DNA from: a bacterium
GTDB taxonomy: Bacteria > Desulfobacterota > DSWW01
Reading direction: 5' to 3'
NCBI GenBank assembly: GCA_028277985.1
Contig: JANQFG010000061.1
Span: 1-57,542, forward strand
DNA length: 57,542 nucleotides
The notes under the pieces are model-generated. The model saw only the letters and a list, made by a program, of their open reading frames with translations. It ran no database searches and was not told the origin of the DNA. Below are positions 45,493 through 54,996 of the stretch, piece by piece. A program made the translations under genes and the position numbers. Numbering within the stretch: position 1 is the stretch's first letter; each line of letters opens with the position of its first letter.

Positions 45493-46794
45493 TCAGATGT
45501 TGGAAGCGGCTTGGATGGGCCGGTCCGGGTCTTTGCCCATGATGCAGTTGCGGCCTCCGCTCTTGGCGTCGTAGAGGGCCTGATCTGCGGCCTGGAGCAG
45601 GACGTCCGGATTCTGCTCGCGGGTGGGAATGGTGGCAGCCACCCCGACGCTCACCGTAACGTACGGGAAGGTCGGAGAAGCGGGGTGCTCGATCTTCAGG
45701 GCCTCGACCGATTCGCGGATCCTCTCGGCCACGAGCAGGGCCCCCTCAAGATCCGTCTCGGTCAGGATGATCGCGAATTCCTCTCCGCCGTACCTTGTCA
45801 CGAAATCACCGGGCCGGAAGATCCCCTCCTGGAGACCCCGTGCAACCTTTACCAGGCATAGATCTCCCTGAGGGTGGCCGAGCGTGTCGTTGAAGCGCTT
45901 GAAATGGTCGATATCCACCAGGAGAAGGGCAATCGGGCGATTCGACCGGGCCTGCCGGAGCCACTCCCGGCCGAAGAGCTCGTCAAAGTGTCTGCGGTTC
46001 GATACCTGCGTGAGGGTGTCGGTCTTGGCGAGTTCCTGGAGCTCGGACTCCACCTTCTGCTGTTCCGTGACGTCACGGACGATACAGACGGCCTGGTGGC
46101 CGTGGCATGCAACCAGACGCATCTCCACGTAGGCTTCCTGTGCAGTGGAGACGACGGGCGAACGGTTGACCTCGAGCGTGCCCACATCAAGGTCTTTCTT
46201 GAGAAAGGCAGTGACACCCTCGGCGATCTCACGAGGCAGAGCGTCCTCGATGTCCATACCGACCATTTCCGGCGAGACCTGAACCAGATCCCCGCGCACC
46301 CCTGACGTCATATCGAAGATCTTGCCTTCACGGCCTACGCGGAAGATGAAATCCGGTATGGAGTTCAGGGTGTCTCGCATCTTGTTCCGGTCGGTCTGGA
46401 GGGCCTGGATCGCCTGCCGGATCCTCAGCTGATTCTCGATTCTGCTCAGAGAGATCGAGGTGCTCAGGGGACGAAGGATGTAGTCGTTTGCCCCGATCTC
46501 GAGCATTCGGACCATCAGGTTTCGGTCGACACGATCGGTGATTACGATGATCGGGAGGTCCTCGAAGCTGTGCCTTACCCGCAGCTTGGCCACGATTTCG
46601 AGATCTGCGGTCCTGGGCTCCCCTATGTTGAAGAGAACCAGGCTGCATTCATGTTCCTCGATCACCCCGAGGGCCTCCCGGGCGTCCGGGACGGCCTCGA
46701 GAAGGTACCCCTTTCGCTTCAAGGCCTCGGTGATGACCGAATCGGCGTGCTGCTGCTTTCCGATGACAAGAATGGAAACTCCAGGATCGCTCAC
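45493..46794 (-). CDS. Diguanylate cyclase with degenerate receiver and PAS domain
   Basis: This protein of about 433 residues has an N-terminal receiver-like domain (about 5-120), a PAS domain (about 135-250) and a GGDEF domain (about 260-430) with an intact active loop RYGGEEF. It should make c-di-GMP. The receiver lacks the phosphorylated Asp (the site reads LVLFNIGEP) and the conserved Lys (YILRPLS has Arg), so it is probably a phosphorylation-independent pseudo-receiver. The chosen start is GTG at 46794 behind AGGGAG; an ATG at 46869 has no good site. No RxxD-type product-inhibition site is evident. Confidence 0.9.
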   Translation of the reverse strand: MSDPGVSILVIGKQQHADSVITEALKRKGYLLEAVPDAREALGVIEEHECSLVLFNIGEPRTADLEIVAKLRVRHSFEDLPIIVITDRVDRNLMVRMLEIGANDYILRPLSTSISLSRIENQLRIRQAIQALQTDRNKMRDTLNSIPDFIFRVGREGKIFDMTSGVRGDLVQVSPEMVGMDIEDALPREIAEGVTAFLKKDLDVGTLEVNRSPVVSTAQEAYVEMRLVACHGHQAVCIVRDVTEQQKVESELQELAKTDTLTQVSNRRHFDELFGREWLRQARSNRPIALLLVDIDHFKRFNDTLGHPQGDLCLVKVARGLQEGIFRPGDFVTRYGGEEFAIILTETDLEGALLVAERIRESVEALKIEHPASPTFPYVTVSVGVAATIPTREQNPDVLLQAADQALYDAKSGGRNCIMGKDPDRPIQAASNI

Positions 46795-46929
46795 GTCTCC
46801 GTCTCCCTGTTTGCCCGGCAAGGACCGTTCTGAGGTGAAGAACGTTTCCGTCCCATCTGTTCTTGCCATCGGACGAAACAGGGATTTCCTTTAGTTTTGG
46901 AAACAACGATCTGAAGCTGAGAACGGTGG

Positions 46930-48567
46930 CTACTCGAGGTTCACGACCGGCTTCTTGGCCGGGTACTTCTGGAAGGTTCTCATATGCTCGGCCCGTACCT
47001 TCATCATGATCGGGGCGAGCCACGTCTTCCGGATCACCATGGGCCTCCGTTCCCGCGGGTCGACATACAGGTTGAAGGCAAACGCCTTGTCGGCCGTTTC
47101 CACGGTTCCCTGGTTCATCCCCCCCATGGCGCTGTAGCTTCCGTTGCCGATGTTCACGATGTGGGTATAGATCTTGTACTCCCGCCATCGGATCGCGTGG
47201 AACCTGCCGTCGGACCAGAAATACACGATGTTACGGTTCGACAGACCCTTGTCGGCCAGGAAGAAGGAGGACTGGTCCACCCCGTCGATGTAGCGGTCCC
47301 TCGGGATCAGGTCTTTCCGGCCTGCCAGGGCGAGGGATGTGTTGAAGAAATCGGCCAGGTCGACGAGCCCGTCTGACACACGGCCCGCCTTGATCGAGCC
47401 GGGCATCCAGACGATGCCGGAGACCCGGACGCCCCCCTCCCAGCTCGTGCCCTTGGAGCCTCGCCACGGCGCATAGCCTGCGTCCGGCCAGGTATCCTCC
47501 TCCACCCCGTTGTCCGACGTGAAGAGCACGAACGTGTTTTCCGCCTGCCCTGTATCCTTGAGTGTCTGCAGGATTTCTCCCACGATGTCATCCACCTCGA
47601 CCATGCCGTCTTTGTACGGATACTTGGACGGGGATCTTCCTGCATACCCCTCTGCCGGGTAGTTGTCGAAATGGACCTTGCTGAAACAGTGCCAGAGAAA
47701 GAACGGCTTGTCGCTGTCGGCCTGTTGCTTGATGAACTCTACCGAGTAGTTCTTGAAATCGATATCACAGTTGGCCAGGCCCGGGATGTCGAGGAGCTTG
47801 ACGTTCTCGAGGTCTCCACCCCTTTTGCCTTTCACCATGTGCTTGGAAAAGGGGAACTTCTCGATCGCTCCCCGGAAGAAGGGGTTGTTTGCGATTTCCG
47901 GGTTGAAATACGGGTCCCGCCACTCGGTGTAGATGTTGGAGACGCCGAGGAACCCGAAGAACTCGTCGAAGCCGTTGTTCTGCGGCTGGTTTTCCTTGGT
48001 CTCCCCGAGATGCCATTTCCCTACCGCACAGGTCGTGTATCCTGCCCTCTTGAGGAGGCTGGCGACCGTGACTTCCTCTGCGATGCCGCCCCTCTCTCCG
48101 TACATGGGCGGCCGGTAGATGCCGTGCCGGATATTCAGGCGGCCGCTCAGCATGGTCGCCCGGGTGGGCGTGCATGTGTGCTGTGAGTACGTGGAGGTCA
48201 AACGTAGGCCCTCGGCGGCCATCTTGTCGATTTTTGGCGTGGGTGCACCCACGGCCTCACCCCCGCCGAAGCAGCCCGGGTCGCCCCATCCCATGTCATC
48301 CACGAGCAGGACAATGATGTTCGGCTTCTTGCCGAACTTCTTTTCCAGGGCGGCGAGCTTGTCCGAGGTCTCCTTTGCCTGCTCCGGACGGGTGATGTAG
48401 GGCTGCAGGCTGTCCCGCTCCCTCGTGATCGGAGGGAAGGGGTTGTCCGGATGCAGAAGGGCCGCCATCGGAGGCGGATTCGCACTCGTGGCCATGGCCG
48501 GGTGCAGGACCCAGCTCAGCAGGATTGCAGCCATCAGAAGAAGAATCCCGACATTGCGTTTCTTCAT
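46930..48567 (-). CDS. Exported arylsulfatase (Cys-type)
   Basis: This 545-residue sulfatase has a Sec signal (KKRNVGILLLMAAILLSWV). Metal-binding Asp90-Asp91 (LLVDDMGWGD) is followed by the formylglycine motif CTPTR (Cys132, Arg136), then GKWHLGE and FTSDNGVEE. It hydrolyses sulfate esters in the periplasm after Cys132 is oxidised to formylglycine; in anaerobes a radical SAM maturase does this, and none is in the window. The start is the ATG at 48567 behind AAAGGAG. It appears monocistronic. Together with the alkylsulfatase-like enzyme at 3260 it hints at scavenging of organosulfates. Confidence 0.92.
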   Translation of the reverse strand: MKKRNVGILLLMAAILLSWVLHPAMATSANPPPMAALLHPDNPFPPITRERDSLQPYITRPEQAKETSDKLAALEKKFGKKPNIIVLLVDDMGWGDPGCFGGGEAVGAPTPKIDKMAAEGLRLTSTYSQHTCTPTRATMLSGRLNIRHGIYRPPMYGERGGIAEEVTVASLLKRAGYTTCAVGKWHLGETKENQPQNNGFDEFFGFLGVSNIYTEWRDPYFNPEIANNPFFRGAIEKFPFSKHMVKGKRGGDLENVKLLDIPGLANCDIDFKNYSVEFIKQQADSDKPFFLWHCFSKVHFDNYPAEGYAGRSPSKYPYKDGMVEVDDIVGEILQTLKDTGQAENTFVLFTSDNGVEEDTWPDAGYAPWRGSKGTSWEGGVRVSGIVWMPGSIKAGRVSDGLVDLADFFNTSLALAGRKDLIPRDRYIDGVDQSSFFLADKGLSNRNIVYFWSDGRFHAIRWREYKIYTHIVNIGNGSYSAMGGMNQGTVETADKAFAFNLYVDPRERRPMVIRKTWLAPIMMKVRAEHMRTFQKYPAKKPVVNLE

Positions 48568-48661
48568 GATTCGCTCCTTTGTGGCGGGAAGTTTCCAATT
48601 CAGGAACCTGAAAACGGGGTCGGCAGGGGACAATGTAGGAAAGTGCGAGGTGGTTTGTCAA

Positions 48662-49393
48662 TCAGGCGGAAGAGGGTGCGGCTATCGCTTGGCTACACAG
48701 CCTGCGGCAAAGAAGATTGACCGCAACGCCGATGGCGTCTCCGGTCACGTGCTGAGGCGTGCTTCGATCGACCAGGATGGTCAGGCTTGCAGGAAATTCT
48801 TCGTCGCCGAGCCAGAGAATGTAGTCGACCGGAAACTTCGGAAAGATGTGAAACCGAACCGCCACATCACCGCCCTGGATGCGATGACCCCCCAGGCGTG
48901 TTGCAGCATTCAGGAAGCCCTCTCCGTCGTGACCGAAAGCCTTCACGATACCCTGGATGTCCATGTCCAGGCTGTTCCGAAAGAGGTCGAAGCCCTTGAA
49001 GAGATCCCGGGGAAGGACCATGTCGTAACTTGCCGGCCCGCTCTGAGCGCTCACCAGGTATACGAGAATCAGGAAGGGTATCTGACGGTCCCAGTCGGCG
49101 CATCCTTCTGCTCGCTGCGGACCCGATTTGAGCACCGTCTCCCGGGCCGCGTCGATCTTCCAGTTCTCGTTCAGGCTTTCGATTTGAATCGACCCATCCT
49201 CGGCGAGGGTCCCCCCGCTCGAGGCGCAGACCTCGTTCTTCTCCAAGGCGTTCAGCTTGTCCCAGAAAACGACGGCCGTCTTCGGCCAGACTGCGCCGTC
49301 CCGGAATTCGAATTCGCCGGCGATCGGGTCTTCTGTGTCGGTGGGCCTGAAGAATCCACAGGGGTAACAGAGGTTGATCTTTGTGTCAGTCAA
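48662..49393 (-). CDS. DUF3786 family protein
   Basis: This 243-residue protein ends with the DUF3786 pattern: LPRDLFKGFDLFRNSLD, LGGHRIQGGDVAVRFHIFPKFPV and ILWLGDEEFPASLTILVD. The first 50 residues contain a Cys pair (CYPCGFF) and a separate N-terminal module. DUF3786 is typical of anaerobes, often near corrinoid or iron-sulfur proteins; its function is not known. The start overlaps the end of the upstream kinase gene by 8 bases, so the two are coupled. Confidence 0.78.
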   Translation of the reverse strand: MTDTKINLCYPCGFFRPTDTEDPIAGEFEFRDGAVWPKTAVVFWDKLNALEKNEVCASSGGTLAEDGSIQIESLNENWKIDAARETVLKSGPQRAEGCADWDRQIPFLILVYLVSAQSGPASYDMVLPRDLFKGFDLFRNSLDMDIQGIVKAFGHDGEGFLNAATRLGGHRIQGGDVAVRFHIFPKFPVDYILWLGDEEFPASLTILVDRSTPQHVTGDAIGVAVNLLCRRLCSQAIAAPSSA

Positions 49394-52163
49394 GCTGCAA
49401 GACTTTCTTGATGACCTCGCTCAGATCCTTTGCGAGAACAGGTTTTGTGAGCATCTCACGGATGCCGATCTGCCCGGCCCGCTCCGGATCGATCGATACG
49501 CTGAACCCGGTGCAGAGGATGATCGGCAGTTCGGGGCGAATCTCCAGAAGCCGCTTCGAAAGCTCGGCCCCGGTCAGGTTCGGCATGGTCATGTCCGTGA
49601 TGACGAGATCGAACTCCGCCGGCTCCGCCCGGAAGGCCTCGAGCGCTTCAACGCTGCTTGTGTGTGCAACCACCTCGTGTCCCAAGTGTTCCAGAATTCG
49701 ACTCGCATAGTCAACCAGCATGGGTTCATCGTCGACGAAAAGGATGCGTGCAGATGGGGTGGTGGGAGCTGCTGGCTCGATCGCCTCGGATCTTCCTTCG
49801 TCCTCCAGCATGGGCAGGAACACATCGAAGACGGTGCCCTTTCCCTCCTCGCTCTCGACCCGGATGGTGCCGCCGTGCGCTCGGACGATCCCATCCACCA
49901 CAGCGAGTCCCATCCCGGTTCCTTTTCCCCGGCCCCTGGTAGAGAAGAAAGGCTCAAAGATCCGATCGATCACTCGCGTTGGGATGCCGACGCCCGTATC
50001 GCTCGCAGTGAGTCTGAGGTACGGGCCCGGCTCGAGATCCGGAAAGGGAGCCACAACCTCCGAATCAAGACTCACCTGCTCGAGCCGAATCTCGAGCACT
50101 CCCCCTCTATCCTGCATGGCCTGCGCCGCATTCCCGCAGAGGTTCATCAGCACTTGACGGATCTGGCTCGAATCGCCGAGGATCGTCCCCGATTTCATGG
50201 AGAGACGCTCGCGTATTTCGATGGTGGCGGGCAGGGATGCCCGCATGAACTTGAGCGATTCCTTGATGACGATTCGAAGGTCAACAGGCTTCTTCTCCGG
50301 CGTTGCCTGTTGACTGAAAGTGAGGATCTGCCGCACGAGATCCGCACCCCTTCTCGACGCTTGAAGCACCTGCTCCAGGTTTTCGCAGAGGCCCGGGTCC
50401 TCTTCCGCCTCGAGCATGAGCAGCTCGGTGTACCCCGTGATCACGGCAAGGATGTTGTTGAAATCATGGGCAACCCCACCTGCCAGGGTGCCCAGGGCCT
50501 CCATCTTCTGCGTCTGCTGAAGGCGAGTCTCCAGCCTTTGCCTCTCTTCCTTGATCCGTCTGCGTTCCGTGACATCCCTTACGAAACTCCACATTCCGGT
50601 CGGATTCCCTTCCGGATCCTTTACGAGGTTGGTTCTGATCTCGATCGGGAGGATGGTTCCGTCCTTCCTGCGATATTCCTTTTCGTAGACGTCCGAGTAG
50701 CCGCGTCTTCGCACCTGTTGTTCGAGAATCCCTTCTTCCATGGCATGCCACTTTTCGGGAGTGATGTCTGCATAGGTCAGTCCGGCCAGTTCTCGATCCG
50801 TATAGCCCACCATCTGCTTGAAGGTCGAATTGGAGGTCGTGATCGTGCCGTTCATGTCCACCATCGCATATCCGTCACGGCTCGCCTCGTACAGCTCCTG
50901 GTACCTCTGCTCCGACCGCCTCAGCTCCTGTTCTCTGCGTTTGCGTTGGGTGATGTCGGTGACGAACCCATAATAGTGCTCGACACTGCCGTCCACATCG
51001 CAGGCCTCGTGCACCATGACCTCGACTTCGATCCGTGATCCGTTCTTCCTCAAGTACTCTTTCTCATACCGCTGCGGTTGCCCTGTTCGATGCAACGTCT
51101 CCAGTTCCAGGGCCTCGCCCTCGCGCCACTCGGGAGGTGTCAAATCCGTGAGCGCACTCATGCTCTTCAAATCCTGCTCGCTATAGCCTGTGAGACGGCA
51201 GAACGCCGGGTTGATCTTCAGCAGCCGGCCGTCAGGGTGCGTCACTGCGAAAGGCTGGGAGGATCGTTCGATCACACCCGAGAGAAGGCGTTCACGTTCC
51301 AGGCTTTCGCCCAGGGCGGCCTCCATGTCCTTGCGGTCCGTGATGTCACGGGCCAGGCCGAGCATGAGAGGTCCTTCGTGTCTCTGGACGAGGCCGACCC
51401 TGACCTCTACGGGGAACGTGGTGCCGTCCTTCCTTCGGTGTGTCCCTTCGATCGTGATGAATCGACCCGGCTCCAGATCGTCCCAGTACCGCTCCTTGTG
51501 CTGCTGACTTTCGACCTCGATGTCTATCTCTGCAAGGGTCATGGAAAGGAGCTCTTCGCGCGTGTATCCGAGGCTCTTGCACGCCCGCCCGTTCACGTCC
51601 ATGATCCTTCCTTCCATGGTATTCAGGAACATGGCATCCGCAGCCTCTTCCACCAGCGTACGAAACCGCTCCTCGCTCTCCCGCAGGGCCTCCTCCGCCC
51701 TTCGTTCCCTTGTGATTTCCCGGGTTACCTCTGTGGCGCCCACCAGCTTGCCGTCGGCGAATGCCGGATACCCCCGGACGTTCCAGATCCTGCCATCGGG
51801 CGTTTCCATCTCTGCCTGAGCGCTTTCGCCCGTCTCGATGGCCGCAACCACAGGGCACCCTTCACAAGGGTCGGAACGGCCATGCCACAGCTCGTAGCAG
51901 CGTCCCCCGATCACCTTGTCTGGGGACAGGCCGAGTGAATCGGCCGCAGCGCGGCTCGCCCATCGGATCTTCATGTCCAGGGATTGATAGAGCACGAGCT
52001 CACCCACGTTGCTTAGAACGAGGTCTTTTTCTTGCTCCGATCTTCGAAGAGCTTCCTCGGTGCGCTCGTGTTTCTTCGCGGCCTCCTGCAATGCCGCCAC
52101 CTGCTGCTGCAGGCTCGCCAATTCTTCGAGGAGTTGTTTCTTGGTCTTGTCGCGGGCCGCCAT
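49386..52163 (-). CDS. Multi-PAS hybrid histidine kinase with C-terminal receiver
   Basis: This 925-residue cytoplasmic kinase begins with a coiled coil (QLLEELASLQQQVAALQEAA). It has four PAS domains (about 45-155, 165-280, 295-410, 425-540); the first carries a Cys pair (SDPCEGCPV). Next come HisKA (GTLAGGVAHDFNNILAVITG, His near 560), HATPase (DTGVGIPTR, GTGMGLAVVDG) and a receiver (about 805-925, phospho-Asp in LVITDMTMPN). The HDFNN variant marks the HWE/NtrB-like kinase class common in deltaproteobacteria. No membrane segment is seen, so it senses an internal signal, perhaps redox via the Cys pair. It is co-transcribed with the DUF3786 gene. Confidence 0.92.
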   Translation of the reverse strand: MAARDKTKKQLLEELASLQQQVAALQEAAKKHERTEEALRRSEQEKDLVLSNVGELVLYQSLDMKIRWASRAAADSLGLSPDKVIGGRCYELWHGRSDPCEGCPVVAAIETGESAQAEMETPDGRIWNVRGYPAFADGKLVGATEVTREITRERRAEEALRESEERFRTLVEEAADAMFLNTMEGRIMDVNGRACKSLGYTREELLSMTLAEIDIEVESQQHKERYWDDLEPGRFITIEGTHRRKDGTTFPVEVRVGLVQRHEGPLMLGLARDITDRKDMEAALGESLERERLLSGVIERSSQPFAVTHPDGRLLKINPAFCRLTGYSEQDLKSMSALTDLTPPEWREGEALELETLHRTGQPQRYEKEYLRKNGSRIEVEVMVHEACDVDGSVEHYYGFVTDITQRKRREQELRRSEQRYQELYEASRDGYAMVDMNGTITTSNSTFKQMVGYTDRELAGLTYADITPEKWHAMEEGILEQQVRRRGYSDVYEKEYRRKDGTILPIEIRTNLVKDPEGNPTGMWSFVRDVTERRRIKEERQRLETRLQQTQKMEALGTLAGGVAHDFNNILAVITGYTELLMLEAEEDPGLCENLEQVLQASRRGADLVRQILTFSQQATPEKKPVDLRIVIKESLKFMRASLPATIEIRERLSMKSGTILGDSSQIRQVLMNLCGNAAQAMQDRGGVLEIRLEQVSLDSEVVAPFPDLEPGPYLRLTASDTGVGIPTRVIDRIFEPFFSTRGRGKGTGMGLAVVDGIVRAHGGTIRVESEEGKGTVFDVFLPMLEDEGRSEAIEPAAPTTPSARILFVDDEPMLVDYASRILEHLGHEVVAHTSSVEALEAFRAEPAEFDLVITDMTMPNLTGAELSKRLLEIRPELPIILCTGFSVSIDPERAGQIGIREMLTKPVLAKDLSEVIKKVLQLD

Positions 52164-52315
52164 GCTTGGGCTCTCCTGGTTTCCGCCCCTTTAGCGGATG
52201 AGGTCCGAGCTTGGTTGCCGATCCTGCCCATGAGGCTGGGAGCCTTCCCGAGGGTAGGTGCAGTATACTGGACAAACGAAATGTGCAGCAATAAAAAAAT
52301 GGTTGTAAGGCGGAG

Positions 52316-53125
52316 CTATAGGTCGGATTTCTTCGGGCTCCTGCGCGCGCAGGGGACCTTGGTCTGGCACAAGCCGCAGCCGCCCACGAACACATTGTAC
52401 TTGGGCCCGTGTTCCGTAACGACCCTGTTGAGCAGGAAGTCCAGACACTTCATGTGGTCCTTCTTCTCCGGAGTGATTGCGCCGGCCGGGCATCGCGGAA
52501 TGCAGAGGCCGCATGTTCCCTGCTCGTCGTAAAGGCAGTTGTCCCTCAGCCCGAGGGTGCGGGGTGTTGGCTCGATCTCGAGGTCGGTCACTACGGTGCC
52601 GTAGCGGCCCGCGCAGCCCTTCTCGGTGATGAGTGCGTAGGAAAGGCAGAAGGTTCCCAGACCGGCCGCGTAAGCGGAGTGACGCTCGGACCAGTTGCTG
52701 GAGGTGAGTTGCATCTCGAATCCTTCCAACCTCGCGGGAGCGACCGCCTTCTGCCCCTTCTCTTGCAGGGTTGCGGCCAGATGGTCCCTGAGTGCCTCGT
52801 TGAACAGTTCTCCGTGATGGCGCGCGAGGTACCATTCCGTGGAGGACATGCCTTTGCCGTCGTTGGACTTCACTACCTCCCGGGCAAAGGGGAGAAAGTA
52901 GGCGATCACCGTCGCGGCGCCCTCGATCCAATCCTGGGGCATCCGGTGATGGGGGCCTATGACGTCCTCACGCTTCAGATCGGCATACAAAGGGTCCTTG
53001 GCCGATGCGAAGCCCACGAGCGGCTTGTCGTATATCCTCATGCCGCTGCATTCGGGGATCGCGTTTCCCTCTGCCTCCTCGACAAAGGATTCGATCGTCG
53101 CAAGGATCTCTTCGCGGTGCGTCAT
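52316..53125 (-). CDS. QueG-like (epoxyqueuosine reductase-related) iron-sulfur protein
   Basis: This 269-residue protein belongs to the COG1600-like ferredoxin family. It has two cluster motifs: Cys205-xx-Cys208-xxx-Cys212-Pro with Cys197, and Cys250-xx-Cys253 with Cys259 and Cys227. The N-terminal half is shorter than in true QueG and shares only the general fold, so corrinoid binding is doubtful. These shorter homologues are frequent in anaerobes and their substrate is unknown. The start is the ATG at 53125 behind AAAGGGG; a longer reading runs through the opposite GNAT gene and is spurious. The coding end is followed by an AT-rich gap of 152 bases before the kinase gene. Confidence 0.83.
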   Translation of the reverse strand: MTHREEILATIESFVEEAEGNAIPECSGMRIYDKPLVGFASAKDPLYADLKREDVIGPHHRMPQDWIEGAATVIAYFLPFAREVVKSNDGKGMSSTEWYLARHHGELFNEALRDHLAATLQEKGQKAVAPARLEGFEMQLTSSNWSERHSAYAAGLGTFCLSYALITEKGCAGRYGTVVTDLEIEPTPRTLGLRDNCLYDEQGTCGLCIPRCPAGAITPEKKDHMKCLDFLLNRVVTEHGPKYNVFVGGCGLCQTKVPCARRSPKKSDL

Positions 53126-53179
53126 CGGTTCCCCTTTTCCCTTCGGGTCCACTTCATATGATTCGTATCGCGAGGGTTC

Positions 53180-54487
53180 ATGGTAGCGTATCGTTGCCGA
53201 ATCTTCCAGGTCGTCTTCCATTTGACACAAGGGGCGTTGGCTCGTATCGTTGTCCGGCCCAAGAACGAACCCAGGTTGTCTGGAGGCAAGGACAAATTGG
53301 AAGACACACGAATCGTTGGGGAAGAGGTTCCCTGGAGTGCGATCGCCGAGGAGAGGGTTTTGCAGATTGACGTGAAGCGAGTCGAAGGATCGAAGAGCAG
53401 ATATTTCAAAGGATTCTATCTTCTGCCCTCTCGGGTCAATGCGGGGAACGACAAGTGGGTACCCTGGTTTATCGGAGATATAAAAGAGTTGGTCGATAAG
53501 AAGCATCCACTCTTCGAGCACACCTCCGGAGAGTTCTACGTGGCCATCCGAGGAGAGGAGGTGGTGGGGCGTATCTTCGTGTTCGAAAACGGGCGGTACA
53601 ACCAGACCCACGACATGCGGAGCGCCCATTTCTACTTCTTCGATTGTATCGAAGACCAGGGAGTGGCCGACCTGCTCCTGCAGGCGGCCGTGGATTGGGC
53701 AAAGGGGAGGGGCCTCGATCTCCTTTTCGGCCCCATGGGATTGGGCGGGGTCACAGGAGGCGGCCTGCTGATCGAGGGCCATGAGCATCGGGCGGCCATG
53801 ACCATGATGATGTACAATCCGCCCTACTATCGGAGATTGATCGAAGAGTTCGGCTTTACAAAGTATCTCGATAATTTCTCCTTCTACCTCCCCACCACGG
53901 CCCGACTCCCGCAGGAGTTCCAGGCGCCAGTGGAAGCGATCCTGCAGGAAGGGAAGTTTCGGGTGCTGGAGTTTCGTTCGAAGAAGGACCTTGCCAGGGT
54001 TGCCGACGAGGTGGGGGAGGTCTTCATCGCGACCCTGGGAGACCATGCCGGCAATTACTACCTTTCGGAGAAGGAGGTTGACCGGTTGAAGCAGGGCCTG
54101 ATTCGAATCGCCAACCCGGAGCTGGTCAAGGTCATCGCCCACGACCAGAAGGTCATCGGCTTCCTCCTTGGATTTCATGATCTGTCCGCGGCGATCCAGA
54201 AGAGCAAGGGGAAATTGAATCCGCTGAGCGTGTACCGTTTGATGAGGGAATACAAAAAGACCGATTGGATGTTGATCAACGGTCTGGGGATCCTGCCGGA
54301 GTACCAGGGCACCGGTGCGAATATGCTGCTCTATGCAGAAGTCGAGAATGTGGTCAAGAAGTACACACAGTTCAGGCATCTCGAGATGGTGCAGATCCAG
54401 GAAACGACGGCCAAGATGCTGAGCAACGTGAAGACCCTGCAGGGTGCAACCCACAAGATCCACCGGATGTACCAGATACAGCTCTAA
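53180..54487 (+). CDS. GNAT-superfamily acyltransferase-like protein
   Basis: This frame of up to 435 residues has two GNAT-like halves: an N-terminal one (EFYVAIRGEEVVGRIFVFEN) and a C-terminal one (IAHDQKVIGFLLGFHDLS then LGILPEYQGTGANMLLYAEV, the acyl-CoA loop). The family of about 370 residues usually starts near a segment like VKRVEGSKSRYFKGFYLLP. The true start may therefore be the TTG at 53360, closely preceded by GGAGAGGG, giving 375 residues. The 60 upstream codons look unrelated. The substrate is unknown. It is divergent from the QueG-like gene. Confidence 0.78.
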   Translation: MVAYRCRIFQVVFHLTQGALARIVVRPKNEPRLSGGKDKLEDTRIVGEEVPWSAIAEERVLQIDVKRVEGSKSRYFKGFYLLPSRVNAGNDKWVPWFIGDIKELVDKKHPLFEHTSGEFYVAIRGEEVVGRIFVFENGRYNQTHDMRSAHFYFFDCIEDQGVADLLLQAAVDWAKGRGLDLLFGPMGLGGVTGGGLLIEGHEHRAAMTMMMYNPPYYRRLIEEFGFTKYLDNFSFYLPTTARLPQEFQAPVEAILQEGKFRVLEFRSKKDLARVADEVGEVFIATLGDHAGNYYLSEKEVDRLKQGLIRIANPELVKVIAHDQKVIGFLLGFHDLSAAIQKSKGKLNPLSVYRLMREYKKTDWMLINGLGILPEYQGTGANMLLYAEVENVVKKYTQFRHLEMVQIQETTAKMLSNVKTLQGATHKIHRMYQIQL

Positions 54488-54499
54488 GATGTCCCCCGA

Positions 54500-54527
54500 T
54501 TGACAAGTACACCTTTCTTGATATAAA
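54500..54527 (+). promoter_or_regulatory. Promoter of the NifX/NifU/FmdB operon
   Basis: TTGACA (54500-54505) and TATAAA (54522-54527) are 16 bases apart, ending 76 bases before the GTG start at 54604. Confidence 0.7.
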
Positions 54528-54603
54528 CTAAGGGTTTACGCAATAGCCTCTGCCCCTATCGGTATAGGTTCGAGGACCACCCCCCTTTTCGAGGAGACAT
54601 GTC

Positions 54604-54984
54604 GTGAGGATTGCGTTTCCATCTCAGGTTGATCTTGGCGCCGAGAGCGCGCTGTTCGGCCACTTCGGGTCGGCCGGTTTCTTCATCATCGTCGAAAGCG
54701 AGGACGGCACGATCGAGACGATCGCCAACGAGGATCTGCACCACGCGCACGGGCGCTGCCAGCCCTTGAAGGCCCTGGGTGGCGCGACCGTGGATGCTGT
54801 CGTTGTGGGGGGGATAGGCGCCGGAGCTCTCCGGGGTCTGCTGGCGGGAGGAATCAAGGTCTACCGTGGTGTGGAGGGCACGGTGAAGGAGAATCTGCAG
54901 CTGATCAAGACGGGTCGCCTTCCTGAGTTTACGTTCGACCAGACTTGCGCCGGGCACGGCCCGGGTGGCGGATGCAGCCACTAG
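54604..54984 (+). CDS. NifX/NifB-C-like (dinitrogenase cofactor) family protein
   Basis: This 126-residue protein has the RNase H-like fold of the NifX/NafY/NifB C-terminal family: RIAFPSQVD, GHFGSAGFFIIVE, HGRCQPLKAL and VVVGGIGAGALRGLLAGGIKVY. Members bind iron-sulfur or Fe-Mo cofactor precursors. Small stand-alone versions are common in anaerobes without nitrogenase, and no nif structural gene is here. A Cys/His-rich tail (CAGHGPGGGCSH) could bind metal. The start is GTG with GAGGAG upstream. It is the first gene of a three-gene operon. Confidence 0.88.
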   Translation: MRIAFPSQVDLGAESALFGHFGSAGFFIIVESEDGTIETIANEDLHHAHGRCQPLKALGGATVDAVVVGGIGAGALRGLLAGGIKVYRGVEGTVKENLQLIKTGRLPEFTFDQTCAGHGPGGGCSH

Positions 54985-54996
54985 AGGGGATCAGAG

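Noticed and set aside
53126..54463. Long minus-strand extension of the QueG-like frame
   Set aside because: It is the mirror of the GNAT-like gene. The family domain and a ribosome site begin at 53125.
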